From JBGPHT01 sp041484525 (lineage in GTDB: Bacteria; Acidobacteriota; Terriglobia; Bryobacterales; Bryobacteraceae), in assembly GCA_041484525.1 (NCBI GenBank), contig JBGPHT010000035.1:1-55162 (forward strand): DNA of 55,162 nt, in the 5' to 3' direction. The notes under the pieces are model-generated. The model was not told the DNA's origin and made no database searches. It saw only the letters and a list, made by a program, of their open reading frames with translations. The position numbers and the translations under genes were made by a program. This document shows, piece after piece, positions 1 to 7,188 of the stretch; position 1 is the stretch's first letter; each line of letters starts with the position of its first letter.

Positions 1-93
1 GCCACGATCAGCGTGCCCCGCGGCTTTCGCCAAGCCATCCGTGTATGCCGCAAAGCGCTTTTCCTGTGGGCCTGGTGCGAAACAATGTCCCAT
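1..93 (-). CDS. IS701-like transposase, N-terminal fragment cut by window edge
   Basis: The minus strand opens with ATG at 93 and stays open for 31 codons to the window edge. The visible product begins MGHCFAPGPQEKRFAAYTDG and continues LAKAAGHADRG. An N-terminal run with spaced FxxY, GLA and GHADR residues is what I recall for IS701-family DDE transposases, where it precedes a CTGLLLPGERKS block that would lie outside the window. The catalytic domain is not visible, so the family call rests on this short match. The gene sits directly behind a disrupted gene and next to a TTAG tetranucleotide, as expected for an insertion sequence end. Alternative: any short N-terminal fragment of an unrelated gene. 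Confidence 0.55.
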   Translation of the reverse strand, partial: MGHCFAPGPQEKRFAAYTDGLAKAAGHADRG

Positions 94-140
94 AAAAACA
101 TTCTACATCAGTTTTGTTATTTCTAACACAGTAGTATTAG
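1..140 (-). mobile_element. Edge of an IS701-like insertion sequence with putative target duplication
   Basis: The transposase start (93) lies about 45 bp from the point where similarity of the neighbouring NDT-like gene stops. At that junction the sequence is TTAG (137-140 on the plus strand, CTAA on the other). This fits the YTAR tetranucleotide duplicated by IS701-family elements, as I know the family. The short AT-rich leader between 94 and 136 would be the element terminus. Its other end, the second copy of the tetranucleotide and the matching inverted repeat are all outside the window, so the boundary is inferred. Confidence 0.45.
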
Positions 141-387
141 CGCAAGGGCGGCCCCGATCTCGACGTGCGTACCGAAGCCGCCGGGCAGCAGCAACTACGA
201 GTACGTCAGCCTCTCGCACGGCTGCGATCTCTGCCAACGCCGTATCCGCATATCCGTCAGGGCCTCTATCGTTTTCGTCAGCCCAATCAAGAGTGCGTTC
301 CCAACCGTTGGCCTTGAGAGCTTCCAGAAGCAGTGCAGCTTGCGCGCTGCGATCCTTCCTAGTTGAGAGATAAAAGCGGCTTGGCAT
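137..387 (-). pseudogene. NDT-like (nucleoside 2-deoxyribosyltransferase fold) gene, frameshifted and IS-truncated
   Basis: From ATG 387 the minus strand encodes MPSRFYLSTRKDRSAQAAL and on to READVLV. This is the N-terminal half of a nucleoside 2-deoxyribosyltransferase-like fold, ending in its characteristic hydrophobic strand. At about 190 the reading frame is lost. One base over, it resumes as LLLPGGFGTHVEIGAALAL, which carries the family's GT..E.G.A motif with the nucleophile-type Glu. So a one-base insertion (or a base-call error) splits the gene. The restored frame then ends at the putative IS junction (137-140). It starts 6 bp after the glycosylase stop, so it was the last gene of the operon. 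Both lesions are read directly from sequence; the fold is a family-level recognition. Confidence 0.65.
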
Positions 388-393
388 ATAGCC

Positions 394-1011
394 TTACCCG
401 AGCTGCTCGTTCCCGAGAGTCCTCCAGAGATACCAGCACGCGACGGATCGGAACGGTCGCCATGTCTCACCGAGGTGCTCCACACAATGGCCGGTCCCGT
501 AGATGTTCGTGATGGCTCGTTCGAGCCCTACATCGCCCAAGGGCAGCACATCGAGCTCACGAAGAACCATAACCCGAAACACTCCGACTGTCCACGGTCC
601 AATACCCTTGATACCGGCGAGAGCATCTTCCCATGGTTGCCCATGCCGCACGTTGGCGCGAATCTCCTCCGATCTCTGCAGAACAGCGATGCAGCATTGC
701 GCTCGACGCTCGGGGAGGCCGAGCGCGCGCAGGTCCTTCCAATCTGGCAGCGCAGCGGGCGACGGAGTTGTGATCGTCGGGTAGGCGGAGATCACACGTT
801 CAGCGAGCCGACAGGCCGCGCGCGTAGAAATCTGTTGAGCCATGATCATTCGAATGAGCCCCCAGATTGGGTCTTCGGTCGGATGTGCAGGCCACCGGGC
901 CGATTGAACTGCGATTACACGCGCTAACACGGAGTCGCGCGCCGATAGAACCAGCTCAGGAGTCGATTCCATAGATGCAGCGGTTTGAAGCGCCTGAATT
1001 GTCTCAGTCAT
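394..1011 (-). CDS. AlkA/Mag-type DNA-3-methyladenine glycosylase (HhH-GPD)
   Basis: A 205-residue base-excision glycosylase predicted to flip out and cleave damaged or modified bases. The HhH-GPD core is clear: the hairpin LAGIKGIGPWT lies near residues 127-140, followed by LPLGDVGL, in which D160 is the expected catalytic aspartate. The N-terminal AlkA_N domain of E. coli AlkA is absent, giving the short Mag1-like architecture; no Fe-S cysteine cluster of the EndoIII type is seen. Its ATG (1011) overlaps the AAA+ gene's TGA by 4 bp, so it is translationally coupled. It could be an ordinary alkylation-repair enzyme, but its place inside a tight operon with NDT-like genes suggests a role in attacking modified or foreign DNA. 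That is inference. Confidence 0.88.
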   Translation of the reverse strand: MTETIQALQTAASMESTPELVLSARDSVLARVIAVQSARWPAHPTEDPIWGLIRMIMAQQISTRAACRLAERVISAYPTITTPSPAALPDWKDLRALGLPERRAQCCIAVLQRSEEIRANVRHGQPWEDALAGIKGIGPWTVGVFRVMVLRELDVLPLGDVGLERAITNIYGTGHCVEHLGETWRPFRSVACWYLWRTLGNEQLG

Positions 1012-3371
1012 CCGGGCGTCGCCACTTGGATTTCGACGCCTCCCGATGGTAGAGATCGGAGGTCAAATCCCGGTACTTTGACATCTCTTAGTGAATCGGC
1101 AGTTTGGACCAGCCACTTGGAGCCATTCGCGGTAACTACTCCAGGTACTGGCACTTCCGGCATGCTTTTCACTTGCCAGACGTTCAACATCTGAAAATCT
1201 CGCCGCTCCGACCCAATGTCTCTAACAAAATCAAGGTAGCTCTTGTTTTTTCGCCACTCCAAATCGGCGACGCCGTTCAGAGCTTCGCGCAAGATTTCGG
1301 CCGAAATGATATCTCCGTTTGAAGACTGCGCGCCTATTAGTTGGGCTAGCCTAAAGGCGAGCTCCTTGAGCTCGTCCCATCGCAGCAACGCGAACTTAGC
1401 CAAAGCAAGCGTCGGATCAAGCCTCTCTTCTCGGTAGCGATCGAGAGCTTCTTCCTGTGATCCTCCACTAGCTCGTGCTGCGCCCGACATCGACGTAGAG
1501 GGGCCCTTCGTAACCTCCTCCAGCGCGCCCTGGACCTGGTCTTGAGTGACATCAAAGGCAACCGTAAGTTGGTACGACTTCAAGAGCAGGTTCTTGAGCT
1601 CTTCAATCTTAGCTTCGAATGAGGGAGGAGTCACGAGTATCAGGGCGTCAAATCGATGACTACGGATAATGGCACTGTCGAAGTAGTTGATGTGGTTAGT
1701 TGCTACGAAATACAGGATGTTTCGGGCCTCCCATAGTTCGGCCAGCTTCGGCAACATACTGGTGGTAAGAAATCTACCGAAAGCATCTTTTTCCATGTCA
1801 CGCTCGCGGACGAGTTCATCGATTTCGTCAAACAGCACAACAGCGTTGTCAAGCTCCGAGAGCTGCTTAAAAATCTTGTCTGCCGTTTTTTGAACCTCTG
1901 CTAGACCTTCCGCGACAAAATGGCTCGCGTGTATTTCTACGTAGTCCCATTCGATGACATCCGCGAGCGAACGGACCAAGGAAGTCTTGCTAGTCCCCGG
2001 CGGCCCAAAGAGGATTGCGGACCTCGCTTGCTTCTCTTCGATCGGCTGGCTATCGGGTTCTAGCTGATTAGTAACCCCCCGCTTCTTGACGGGGTTTATA
2101 AACATCGTCCAAAGCCGATCGGACACCGGGGTTCTGTCCACTCCCCACGTCTTGCCTCGCGCAACTATTTCCTTCTCGGCCTCGATGCGGCTCCTACGGG
2201 TCCTCGGAGCTTTGCGATAAGCGAGGGCCTCCTCGCGACACCATATTCCGACCAGTCTGCGGAGCGACTGCGCGTAAGAAAAAACACTCGCCGTCGCCCA
2301 GCTCTCCGGCTCCGTGACATTTGTTCGATGACCAGAGCACCAGCCAATTTCTTTGCCGCCTGTAGCGGGCGAGAGGAGCATTTTCGTAGAGTCGGCATAT
2401 CGCCAGAGGTCCATCAGATTATTGCAGTAGGGTTTGAGAAGCTCACGAACCATCTCGGCTTCAGCCTTCTCCTGGAGAGCACACTGGAGGAGGACCGCGA
2501 ACGTCTCGAATACGTAACAGTATGCGTTACCTGCGTTTTTGTAATGGAATAGCGGCTTGTAATGCCGCCAGGTGCCGTCGGCCTGCGTTGAAAACAGGCA
2601 CTTGAGGGCTTGTTTCAGGAAATCTCGATTCTCCAAATTCATTGTTAGCGTCTTATCGAAACTCACGAAAATCGCGAGCGACCAAGCAAGCTGATCTGAA
2701 TCCAGCACCGATGACTGCGGGGATGCCGAATGGAGCCCCAACTGCGTGCCAAGCTGTTGTCTTGCCCACAGCACCATTCCATCGCGCTTACGGTTTAGAT
2801 CAAGAGTCTTGGAATTAAGAAGCTCTTTATACTCCTTCTGCTCCTTGCGCTTTATCCGATCCAAGAGCTCCAAAGTCCAGTAGGTATGGAATGCGTTGGG
2901 AGGGTACCACTCGTCTTCTGGCAATGCCGTGCCCGCCTCACCGATCGCAAATCGGTTCGGCACCTTATCAAGCTGCCCCAGAATCTCCTTCAGGTGCGCT
3001 TCGATGCTGGCATCGAAAGTAGCGGAAAAAGTGATAACCGCCGGGAGAGCGCGACATCTACAATACACTCCCGCAGAGCCTTCTGATATCCACTTGTCGC
3101 GGCGAAATGCCGCCGCCGAAAAACCGGCGCTCACTGCTTCCGCACGCCCGAATTCGTTCGTACGATACCGGGGAGGGCAGTCAAACAAAGAACTCAGGCA
3201 AGTGGCGGTTGCCGTTGGGTGGTGCAGCGCTCCATCCTCTAAGTTCTCTTCTTCTGAGGGAAGAAGTTTAAAGCTGACTCCCGATTGCAGGCTGGCCAGA
3301 CTGGGAACGTGCAGCAGGCAAAAGCTTTGAAGAAAACGCCGCGCTTCCGTCAGTTCTTCGAAACTCAGCAT
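1008..3371 (-). CDS. AAA+ ATPase with large unassigned N-terminal region
   Basis: A 787-residue protein. The C-terminal half is a AAA+ module: Walker A GPPGTSKT (K462, with Ser replacing the usual Gly/Lys), Walker B VVLFDEIDEL (D515, E516), sensor-1 in FVATNHINYF, and Arg residues in the following IIRSHRF stretch as arginine-finger candidates. Roughly residues 1-430 match no domain I recognise. They contain recurrent aromatic-rich helices (near YPPNAFHTYW, LAWSLAIF, ESWATASVFSY) reminiscent of an alpha/alpha-toroid fold, which is a guess. The gene lies 34 bp after the NDT-like gene and overlaps the glycosylase start by 4 bp, so the three should be made together. A remodelling or switch role using ATP is inferred from the family; the substrate is unknown. 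Confidence 0.85.
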   Translation of the reverse strand: MLSFEELTEARRFLQSFCLLHVPSLASLQSGVSFKLLPSEEENLEDGALHHPTATATCLSSLFDCPPRYRTNEFGRAEAVSAGFSAAAFRRDKWISEGSAGVYCRCRALPAVITFSATFDASIEAHLKEILGQLDKVPNRFAIGEAGTALPEDEWYPPNAFHTYWTLELLDRIKRKEQKEYKELLNSKTLDLNRKRDGMVLWARQQLGTQLGLHSASPQSSVLDSDQLAWSLAIFVSFDKTLTMNLENRDFLKQALKCLFSTQADGTWRHYKPLFHYKNAGNAYCYVFETFAVLLQCALQEKAEAEMVRELLKPYCNNLMDLWRYADSTKMLLSPATGGKEIGWCSGHRTNVTEPESWATASVFSYAQSLRRLVGIWCREEALAYRKAPRTRRSRIEAEKEIVARGKTWGVDRTPVSDRLWTMFINPVKKRGVTNQLEPDSQPIEEKQARSAILFGPPGTSKTSLVRSLADVIEWDYVEIHASHFVAEGLAEVQKTADKIFKQLSELDNAVVLFDEIDELVRERDMEKDAFGRFLTTSMLPKLAELWEARNILYFVATNHINYFDSAIIRSHRFDALILVTPPSFEAKIEELKNLLLKSYQLTVAFDVTQDQVQGALEEVTKGPSTSMSGAARASGGSQEEALDRYREERLDPTLALAKFALLRWDELKELAFRLAQLIGAQSSNGDIISAEILREALNGVADLEWRKNKSYLDFVRDIGSERRDFQMLNVWQVKSMPEVPVPGVVTANGSKWLVQTADSLRDVKVPGFDLRSLPSGGVEIQVATPG

Positions 3372-3405
3372 TTACAGAGTAGCTGCTCTGATTGTTTCTA
3401 TACCG

Positions 3406-4023
3406 TCACTGCACGCCGGTAGGCAGTGCTAGTTTTTCCTGGAGGTCCGCCAGGTCGCGGTAAACGCGGGATGCCGGTTCGGCCAAGCCCGATCTGCACG
3501 TTAGAATGGTCTTGATTCGCTCAAGCATTCCGTGGGCTTCCTCCACTAATGCATGAGGATCGATAAGGATGCCTTTGCGACGCCTGGATCGAGAACTTAC
3601 TTGGATTTTACCTATCGCCTCTGTAAGCGTGGGAACAAGGATTATATACTCGCGGAGCGTCAAATCACTGGGTGCGCGCGTAGAGTAAATCGGTACGCCG
3701 GCAGCAGCGGCGAAGCCTATCTCCATGGACGCTGATTGACCCACGTATCCATCGGGGCATACCAACCAAAGGAAATCGGCCCCGCGGATCGATTCCAAGT
3801 GTCGGTCCTGAACGAGCCGCACTGATCTGACCCGATCACTTGCTACGAATAGGAACTCACCTTGTGCCGCTACAACACGGGGATCAGCCGGGGAAAGTAC
3901 TCGTATTGAACGCGAAGCCAACTCTCCAACAGCCGCGGTGATTAATTCCATGTGCCGATGGAAGCTGCCGGACACGGCGGCTCTGAGATTATGTTCGCCA
4001 ACCTGCAGGTCTGTGGGCCTCAT
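3406..4023 (-). CDS. NDT/DRHyd-like (TIR-related) nucleotide hydrolase-fold protein
   Basis: A 205-residue cytosolic protein. Residues about 35-120 have the layout of nucleoside 2-deoxyribosyltransferase-like folds: a strand ending LVCPDGYVGQ, then SASMEIGFAAAAGVPIYS, where E101 sits at the nucleophile position of the GT..E.G.A motif. Relatives cleave N-glycosidic bonds of nucleosides or NAD-like molecules and are recurrent in bacterial conflict systems; the substrate here is unknown. The C-terminal third is basic then helical (SRSRRRK near residue 143). ATG 4023 is chosen because GAGGGTG lies just upstream (4028-4034, minus strand). It is first in the operon and sits under a palindrome-covered promoter. 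A second, broken member of the same fold ends the operon. Confidence 0.72.
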   Translation of the reverse strand: MRPTDLQVGEHNLRAAVSGSFHRHMELITAAVGELASRSIRVLSPADPRVVAAQGEFLFVASDRVRSVRLVQDRHLESIRGADFLWLVCPDGYVGQSASMEIGFAAAAGVPIYSTRAPSDLTLREYIILVPTLTEAIGKIQVSSRSRRRKGILIDPHALVEEAHGMLERIKTILTCRSGLAEPASRVYRDLADLQEKLALPTGVQ

Positions 4024-4062
4024 ATTTCACCCTCACGATGCGAACTCAAGCTCCAAGGTCGC

Positions 4063-4096
4063 AATTCATTATACTGAATTTAACCCTCTGCATCAA
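4063..4096 (-). promoter_or_regulatory. Promoter and palindromic operator of the NDT-AAA-glycosylase operon
   Basis: On the minus strand, TATAAT (4073-4068) follows TTGATG (4096-4091) with a 17-bp spacer, a good sigma70-type promoter. The -10 box is embedded in an 18-bp near-palindrome, AATTCATTATACTGAATT (4063-4080), with one mismatched pair. A repressor bound here would block RNA polymerase. The palindrome matches a second one at 4105-4120. Confidence 0.65.
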
Positions 4097-4104
4097 GGTG
4101 GAAA

Positions 4105-4120
4105 ATTCACTATAATGAAT
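4105..4120 (+). promoter_or_regulatory. Palindromic operator overlapping the -10 of the HTH gene
   Basis: ATTCACTATAATGAAT is a 16-bp near-palindrome containing a perfect TATAAT (4111-4116) on the plus strand. It shares the ATTCA-x-TA half-site with the 4063-4080 palindrome. The two centres are about 41 bp apart, close to four helical turns, so dimers could bind on one face of the DNA. The start codon at 4126 lies about 10 bp past the -10 box, predicting a nearly leaderless message. The -35 region is weak. Confidence 0.6.
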
Positions 4121-4125
4121 CTGCT

Positions 4126-4554
4126 GTGCCAAAACCAGCCTCTCCTACGTCGGAGGACGCGGCTCTTATTAGAGCCGTTGCAGAAGGACTGCTTCGGTAC
4201 CGAACAGGAGGAAATCCCACAGGCAAGGCCTTATCTAACAAAGAGTTAGCTGCTACCCTGAGCGTCAGCCCTGCGACGATTACCAACCTCTTTGGCCTCC
4301 TAGATCATCCTGAAAACGGTTCGAAACAGCAGCGGGACCTCTCCGGGCAAATGCTCCTGAGAGTCCTGAAAGCGGGCATCCCGATTAATTATGGTGAACT
4401 GCAATTCGTCGCCGTGAGTTCTACTCCGCAACAGATCGCCTTCATATTCGAGGGAGCGCTCCCTTGCGAAGATACGACCGAAGGGATCGCTGTGAGGCTC
4501 GAGAAGAAAGGTCCGGCTTCGTCCGCGCTAAGCGTCCGAATCAAGATCGCGTAG
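4126..4554 (+). CDS. HTH transcriptional regulator of the divergent operon
   Basis: A 142-residue protein starting at GTG 4126. A helix-turn-helix of the XRE-like kind is visible at roughly residues 37-60 (SNKELAATLSVSPATITNLF). The remainder is a small mixed domain that I do not recognise. It is divergent from the NDT/AAA+/glycosylase operon, and both promoters overlap copies of the same palindrome, so autoregulation together with operon repression is the simplest model. No Shine-Dalgarno is seen, consistent with the -10 box lying only 10 bp before the start. The DNA-binding role is well supported; the inducer and regulatory sign are not known. Confidence 0.7.
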   Translation: MPKPASPTSEDAALIRAVAEGLLRYRTGGNPTGKALSNKELAATLSVSPATITNLFGLLDHPENGSKQQRDLSGQMLLRVLKAGIPINYGELQFVAVSSTPQQIAFIFEGALPCEDTTEGIAVRLEKKGPASSALSVRIKIA

Positions 4555-4915
4555 ATCTCCCAATCCTTCAGCCTGCTCTCATCCTTACGGTCTACCGCCG
4601 GTACATAACGTACAAAAAATGTTCGCGATTCTGCACCGAGGCCCCCCGTGTTTCTCTGGTTTTCGCGGGGAGGTGACACACGCGTAATCGTACTCACCTG
4701 TTCTAGCGGGGTTAGACTGCCTCGGGTAAACCGACGACCCTTATCAGCTCCCATCAAGGTTGCTAGCGCTCTTCGGTGCCGCGGTGAGCCTTGGCTTGGC
4801 GCTAGGCCTGTTGCCATAGGTATTCGATTTCCGCGATGTCGGGAGCGTCTTCGAGCGCGTCGCGCAGCATCTCGCGGTACATCTGAGAACTGAAGTAGTT
4901 TAGAATCAAGATAGC
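4555..4915. other. Gene-poor spacer between island and tRNA-Arg
   Basis: I see no convincing gene here. A short GC-rich imperfect hairpin lies around 4640-4675. On the minus strand a fragment of about 26-34 codons ending at 4802 (MYREMLRDALEDAPDIAEIE, then YLWQQA) has protein-like composition. It could be the tail of a gene destroyed at the island border, but it is too short to assign. The longer open frames across 4916-4992 are antisense to the tRNA. Confidence 0.4.
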
Positions 4916-4992
4916 GGGGACGTAGCTCAGATGGATAGAGCGGTCGCCTCCTAAGCGACAGGTCGGCAGTTCGAATCTGCCCGTCCCTACCA
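4916..4992 (+). tRNA. tRNA-Arg (anticodon CCU)
   Basis: A complete cloverleaf. The acceptor GGGGACG pairs with CGTCCCT (one G-U), the anticodon stem is GTCGC/GCGAC around loop CTCCTAA with anticodon CCT at 4950-4952, and the T arm GGCAG/CTGCC holds TTCGAAT. A discriminator A at 4989 and an encoded CCA (4990-4992) complete it. It reads the rare AGG codon. The stop codon of the convergent VWA gene begins only 4 bp beyond. tRNA-Arg genes are common integration sites, but the accessory genes here lie on its 5' side. Confidence 0.97.
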
Positions 4993-4996
4993 CCTA

Positions 4997-5974
4997 TCAT
5001 GGGCTTGCGGGCCGCGCCGCGTAACTTTTTCGGGACCTCACATTCATACCCGCACGTGTCGATTTCACTTGTAGCTTTCGCACCTCGCCATTGCGCGCTT
5101 CCTCAGGCGGTGTGAAGCCCAGCACATAAAGGTTGCGCAACTCCGCCTCGATGTGGCCGAAGACGACTCCGGGATCGCGCTCGGTGGGAAACGCGCGCCC
5201 GCCCGTCTCCTCCGCCAGGTGATTCAGCCCGCGGCTGAGGGCGGTCTGAATCGCTACAGCGGGGGACAGAAAGATCATGGGGCTGACACAGCGGATGGTG
5301 TAGACCAGCGTGTCCGCGCCCTGCGCCGCCTCGATAGCATCGGTGAGGCTGTGAAAACTGCCCGTGTCCATGCCGTCGGTCAGGACGATCAGCGCCTTGC
5401 GCCCGGTGAGCGGTTTCATCTTGAGGCGCGCGGCGGCATAGACGCCGTTCCACAACGCGGTGCCGCCGCAGCCCGGGATGATGCGCCCGCGGCGTCTCTT
5501 CGGCGCCTCGTGGCCACAGCACGGCTCGCCCAATTGTTTACCATTCCGCTGGCGGCCTTCGATACGTTCAACGCCCTCGCGCAGATCATCCACGGAACCG
5601 GTGAGATCCGTCAGGAGCTTCACGTCCCGGCCGACCGTCACGATGAAGGCGCGGTCTCGCGCACCGAGCACCTGCGCCAGAAAACGCGTGAGCGTGTCCC
5701 GGTGGCGCTTGATGCACCCCGTCTGGCTGCCGCTGACATCCACGATGAGACCGATGGTGAGGGGGAGATCGGTCTCCTGCCAGAAATATTGAATGTCGCG
5801 CGGCTGCCCGTTGTCGAGTAGTGCGAAATCTTCCCGCTTGAGATTCTGAAGGGGCGCTCCGTTGCGGTCGGTGACCGAACACGACACGGAGACCAGCGGC
5901 ACGTCGACCTTGATATCGGCCTGAGTCTGCGCGCGACAAAGGGCAGCCACAGCGTAGAGCAGCAGGGAGCGCAC
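4997..5974 (-). CDS. VWFA-related acidobacterial-type secreted protein
   Basis: A 325-residue protein starting at GTG 5974 with a short hydrophobic export signal (LLLYAVAALCRAQ). It then has an N-terminal beta module (SVTDRNGAPLQNLKREDFAL) and a von Willebrand A domain. The metal-binding MIDAS is intact: DVSGS near residue 80 and LTDGMDTG near residue 200. Proteins of this architecture are abundant in Acidobacteriota and are presumed extracytoplasmic adhesion or scaffold proteins; the ligand is unknown. A Cys-containing, strongly basic insert (EPCCGHEAPKRRRGR) between the MIDAS elements is unusual. It follows tonB by 47 bp and is probably co-transcribed. No clear ribosome-binding site precedes the GTG. 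Confidence 0.85.
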   Translation of the reverse strand: MRSLLLYAVAALCRAQTQADIKVDVPLVSVSCSVTDRNGAPLQNLKREDFALLDNGQPRDIQYFWQETDLPLTIGLIVDVSGSQTGCIKRHRDTLTRFLAQVLGARDRAFIVTVGRDVKLLTDLTGSVDDLREGVERIEGRQRNGKQLGEPCCGHEAPKRRRGRIIPGCGGTALWNGVYAAARLKMKPLTGRKALIVLTDGMDTGSFHSLTDAIEAAQGADTLVYTIRCVSPMIFLSPAVAIQTALSRGLNHLAEETGGRAFPTERDPGVVFGHIEAELRNLYVLGFTPPEEARNGEVRKLQVKSTRAGMNVRSRKSYAARPASP

Positions 5975-6021
5975 GGGAAAGGGACGCGTGCCGGGCGGCG
6001 TGCGTTGCCGGAATCAGAACG

Positions 6022-7002
6022 CTACAGCAAATGAAAGCCGACGTGGACCGTCGCCCACACGGCGACCGGCCGTCCGCCTTTGGTGCCAGGCTTGAACCGC
6101 CAGAGTTGCAACGTCTTGATGGCCTGCTCGTCCAGGCCGAGACCGAGGGACTGGCGCACCCGGATATTACGGGCCTTGCCGGTTTCATCCACAATGATGT
6201 CGAGCACCACGGTGCCCTGGAGACGGGCCTTGCGCGCCTCATCCGAAAAATCCGGATCGGGGCGGTAGATGGCGATCGGAGCGGTCACGCCCCCGCTGCC
6301 GGGTGCGTAGACACCGCCGCCGATTCCTCCGCCTTCCCCTGGTCCCACGCCGCCGCCGGTTCCTGAACCCACACCGCCGCCTTTGCCGGAGCCGATCCCG
6401 CTACCCGAGCCCGCGCCATTCGACGGTGGGCCGATAGCCGCCAGGGGGTCGCCGAAATTCGCCATGTTGACGCTCGGTAGGATGACGTCGGGCGGCGCCA
6501 GAATCGAAGGCTCCATCGACAGCTTCGGAGCAAGGTTCGGGACAACCGCGGCGGGCGGAACGAACTGGCGCAGTGCCGGTTTGGGCAGACGCCCACGGCT
6601 CGCGGGTAACGGAGACCGGTCGCCTCCTCCACCGCCGCCGCCACCTTTCGGAAGGGGCTTGACGGGACTCGCAGAAGCCGCCAGATCGAGCGGCAGGACG
6701 AGCGTTACGACCTCCTTCACCTGGTTCCGTACGGTGTGATTCGATAAGACGGTGAAGAGCAGCACGACGGCTCCGGACTGGAGAGCCACGGACAAAGCGA
6801 ACGACTTTCTCTGACGTCCGTAGAGACCCCAGATCTCCTTCACCGCGACCGGGGTGGATGTAACTTCGACCGGCGGCAGCACCGGCGGGCGGATGAGCTC
6901 GCGAAGGCTCTGGGCTAGGGAACGGTACCAGGGCTCGTCAAGTTGGGGGGGAGCCAGCAGACGCTCCAAGTGGGAATCGCCAACGTCGAATTCGTTTGGC
7001 AT
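6022..7002 (-). CDS. TonB-family energy transducer with glycine-rich linker
   Basis: A 326-residue inner-membrane protein. A cytoplasmic N-terminus of about 75 residues precedes one transmembrane helix (FALSVALQSGAVVLLFTVL). A long Pro/Gly-rich periplasmic linker with runs of GSG and GGG replaces the usual Pro-Lys spacer. The C-terminal TonB fold begins near residue 240 (YRPDPDFSDEARKARLQGTV) and ends ...WATVHVGFHLL. It should transmit proton-motive force to an outer-membrane receptor or act in sensing; the partner is not in view. The long cytoplasmic N-terminus differs from classical TonB. AGGAGA (7012-7007) is a good ribosome-binding site for ATG 7002. Two tandem palindromes cover its promoter. 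Confidence 0.88.
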   Translation of the reverse strand: MPNEFDVGDSHLERLLAPPQLDEPWYRSLAQSLRELIRPPVLPPVEVTSTPVAVKEIWGLYGRQRKSFALSVALQSGAVVLLFTVLSNHTVRNQVKEVVTLVLPLDLAASASPVKPLPKGGGGGGGGDRSPLPASRGRLPKPALRQFVPPAAVVPNLAPKLSMEPSILAPPDVILPSVNMANFGDPLAAIGPPSNGAGSGSGIGSGKGGGVGSGTGGGVGPGEGGGIGGGVYAPGSGGVTAPIAIYRPDPDFSDEARKARLQGTVVLDIIVDETGKARNIRVRQSLGLGLDEQAIKTLQLWRFKPGTKGGRPVAVWATVHVGFHLL

Positions 7003-7014
7003 GGAATCTCCTGG

Positions 7015-7073
7015 TGCTAGAAATTTAGCACGTACATGCTAGATTTTTAGCACTAGCGGCGGGGCTCTGTCAA
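7015..7073 (-). promoter_or_regulatory. tonB-VWA promoter with two tandem TGCTA-N6-TAGCA palindromes
   Basis: On the minus strand a perfect TTGACA (7073-7068) is followed after 18 bp by TAAAAA (7049-7044). Two 16-bp palindromes, TGCTAGATTTTTAGCA (7037-7052) and TGCTAGAAATTTAGCA (7015-7030), start 22 bp apart, two helical turns. The first covers the -10 box, the second the start of the transcript. This arrangement is typical of a repressor that binds as paired dimers. BlaI/CopY-type regulators accompany TonB and M56 genes in this phylum, but no such gene lies in the window. Confidence 0.6.
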
Positions 7074-7188
7074 CCGGCGGCTTCGCCGGGCGGGGCGCGA
7101 TGCGACTAACCTGACTGCGGTACCCTTTAGGACGGTGGGCTCTGTGGGAAGACTCGCGGCATCCGGTTCTCAAAAGATCGCGCTGGAC

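Noticed and set aside
4389..5000. Minus-strand frame beginning across the tRNA
   Set aside because: Its first 25 residues are the antisense of tRNA-Arg, a well-known annotation artefact.
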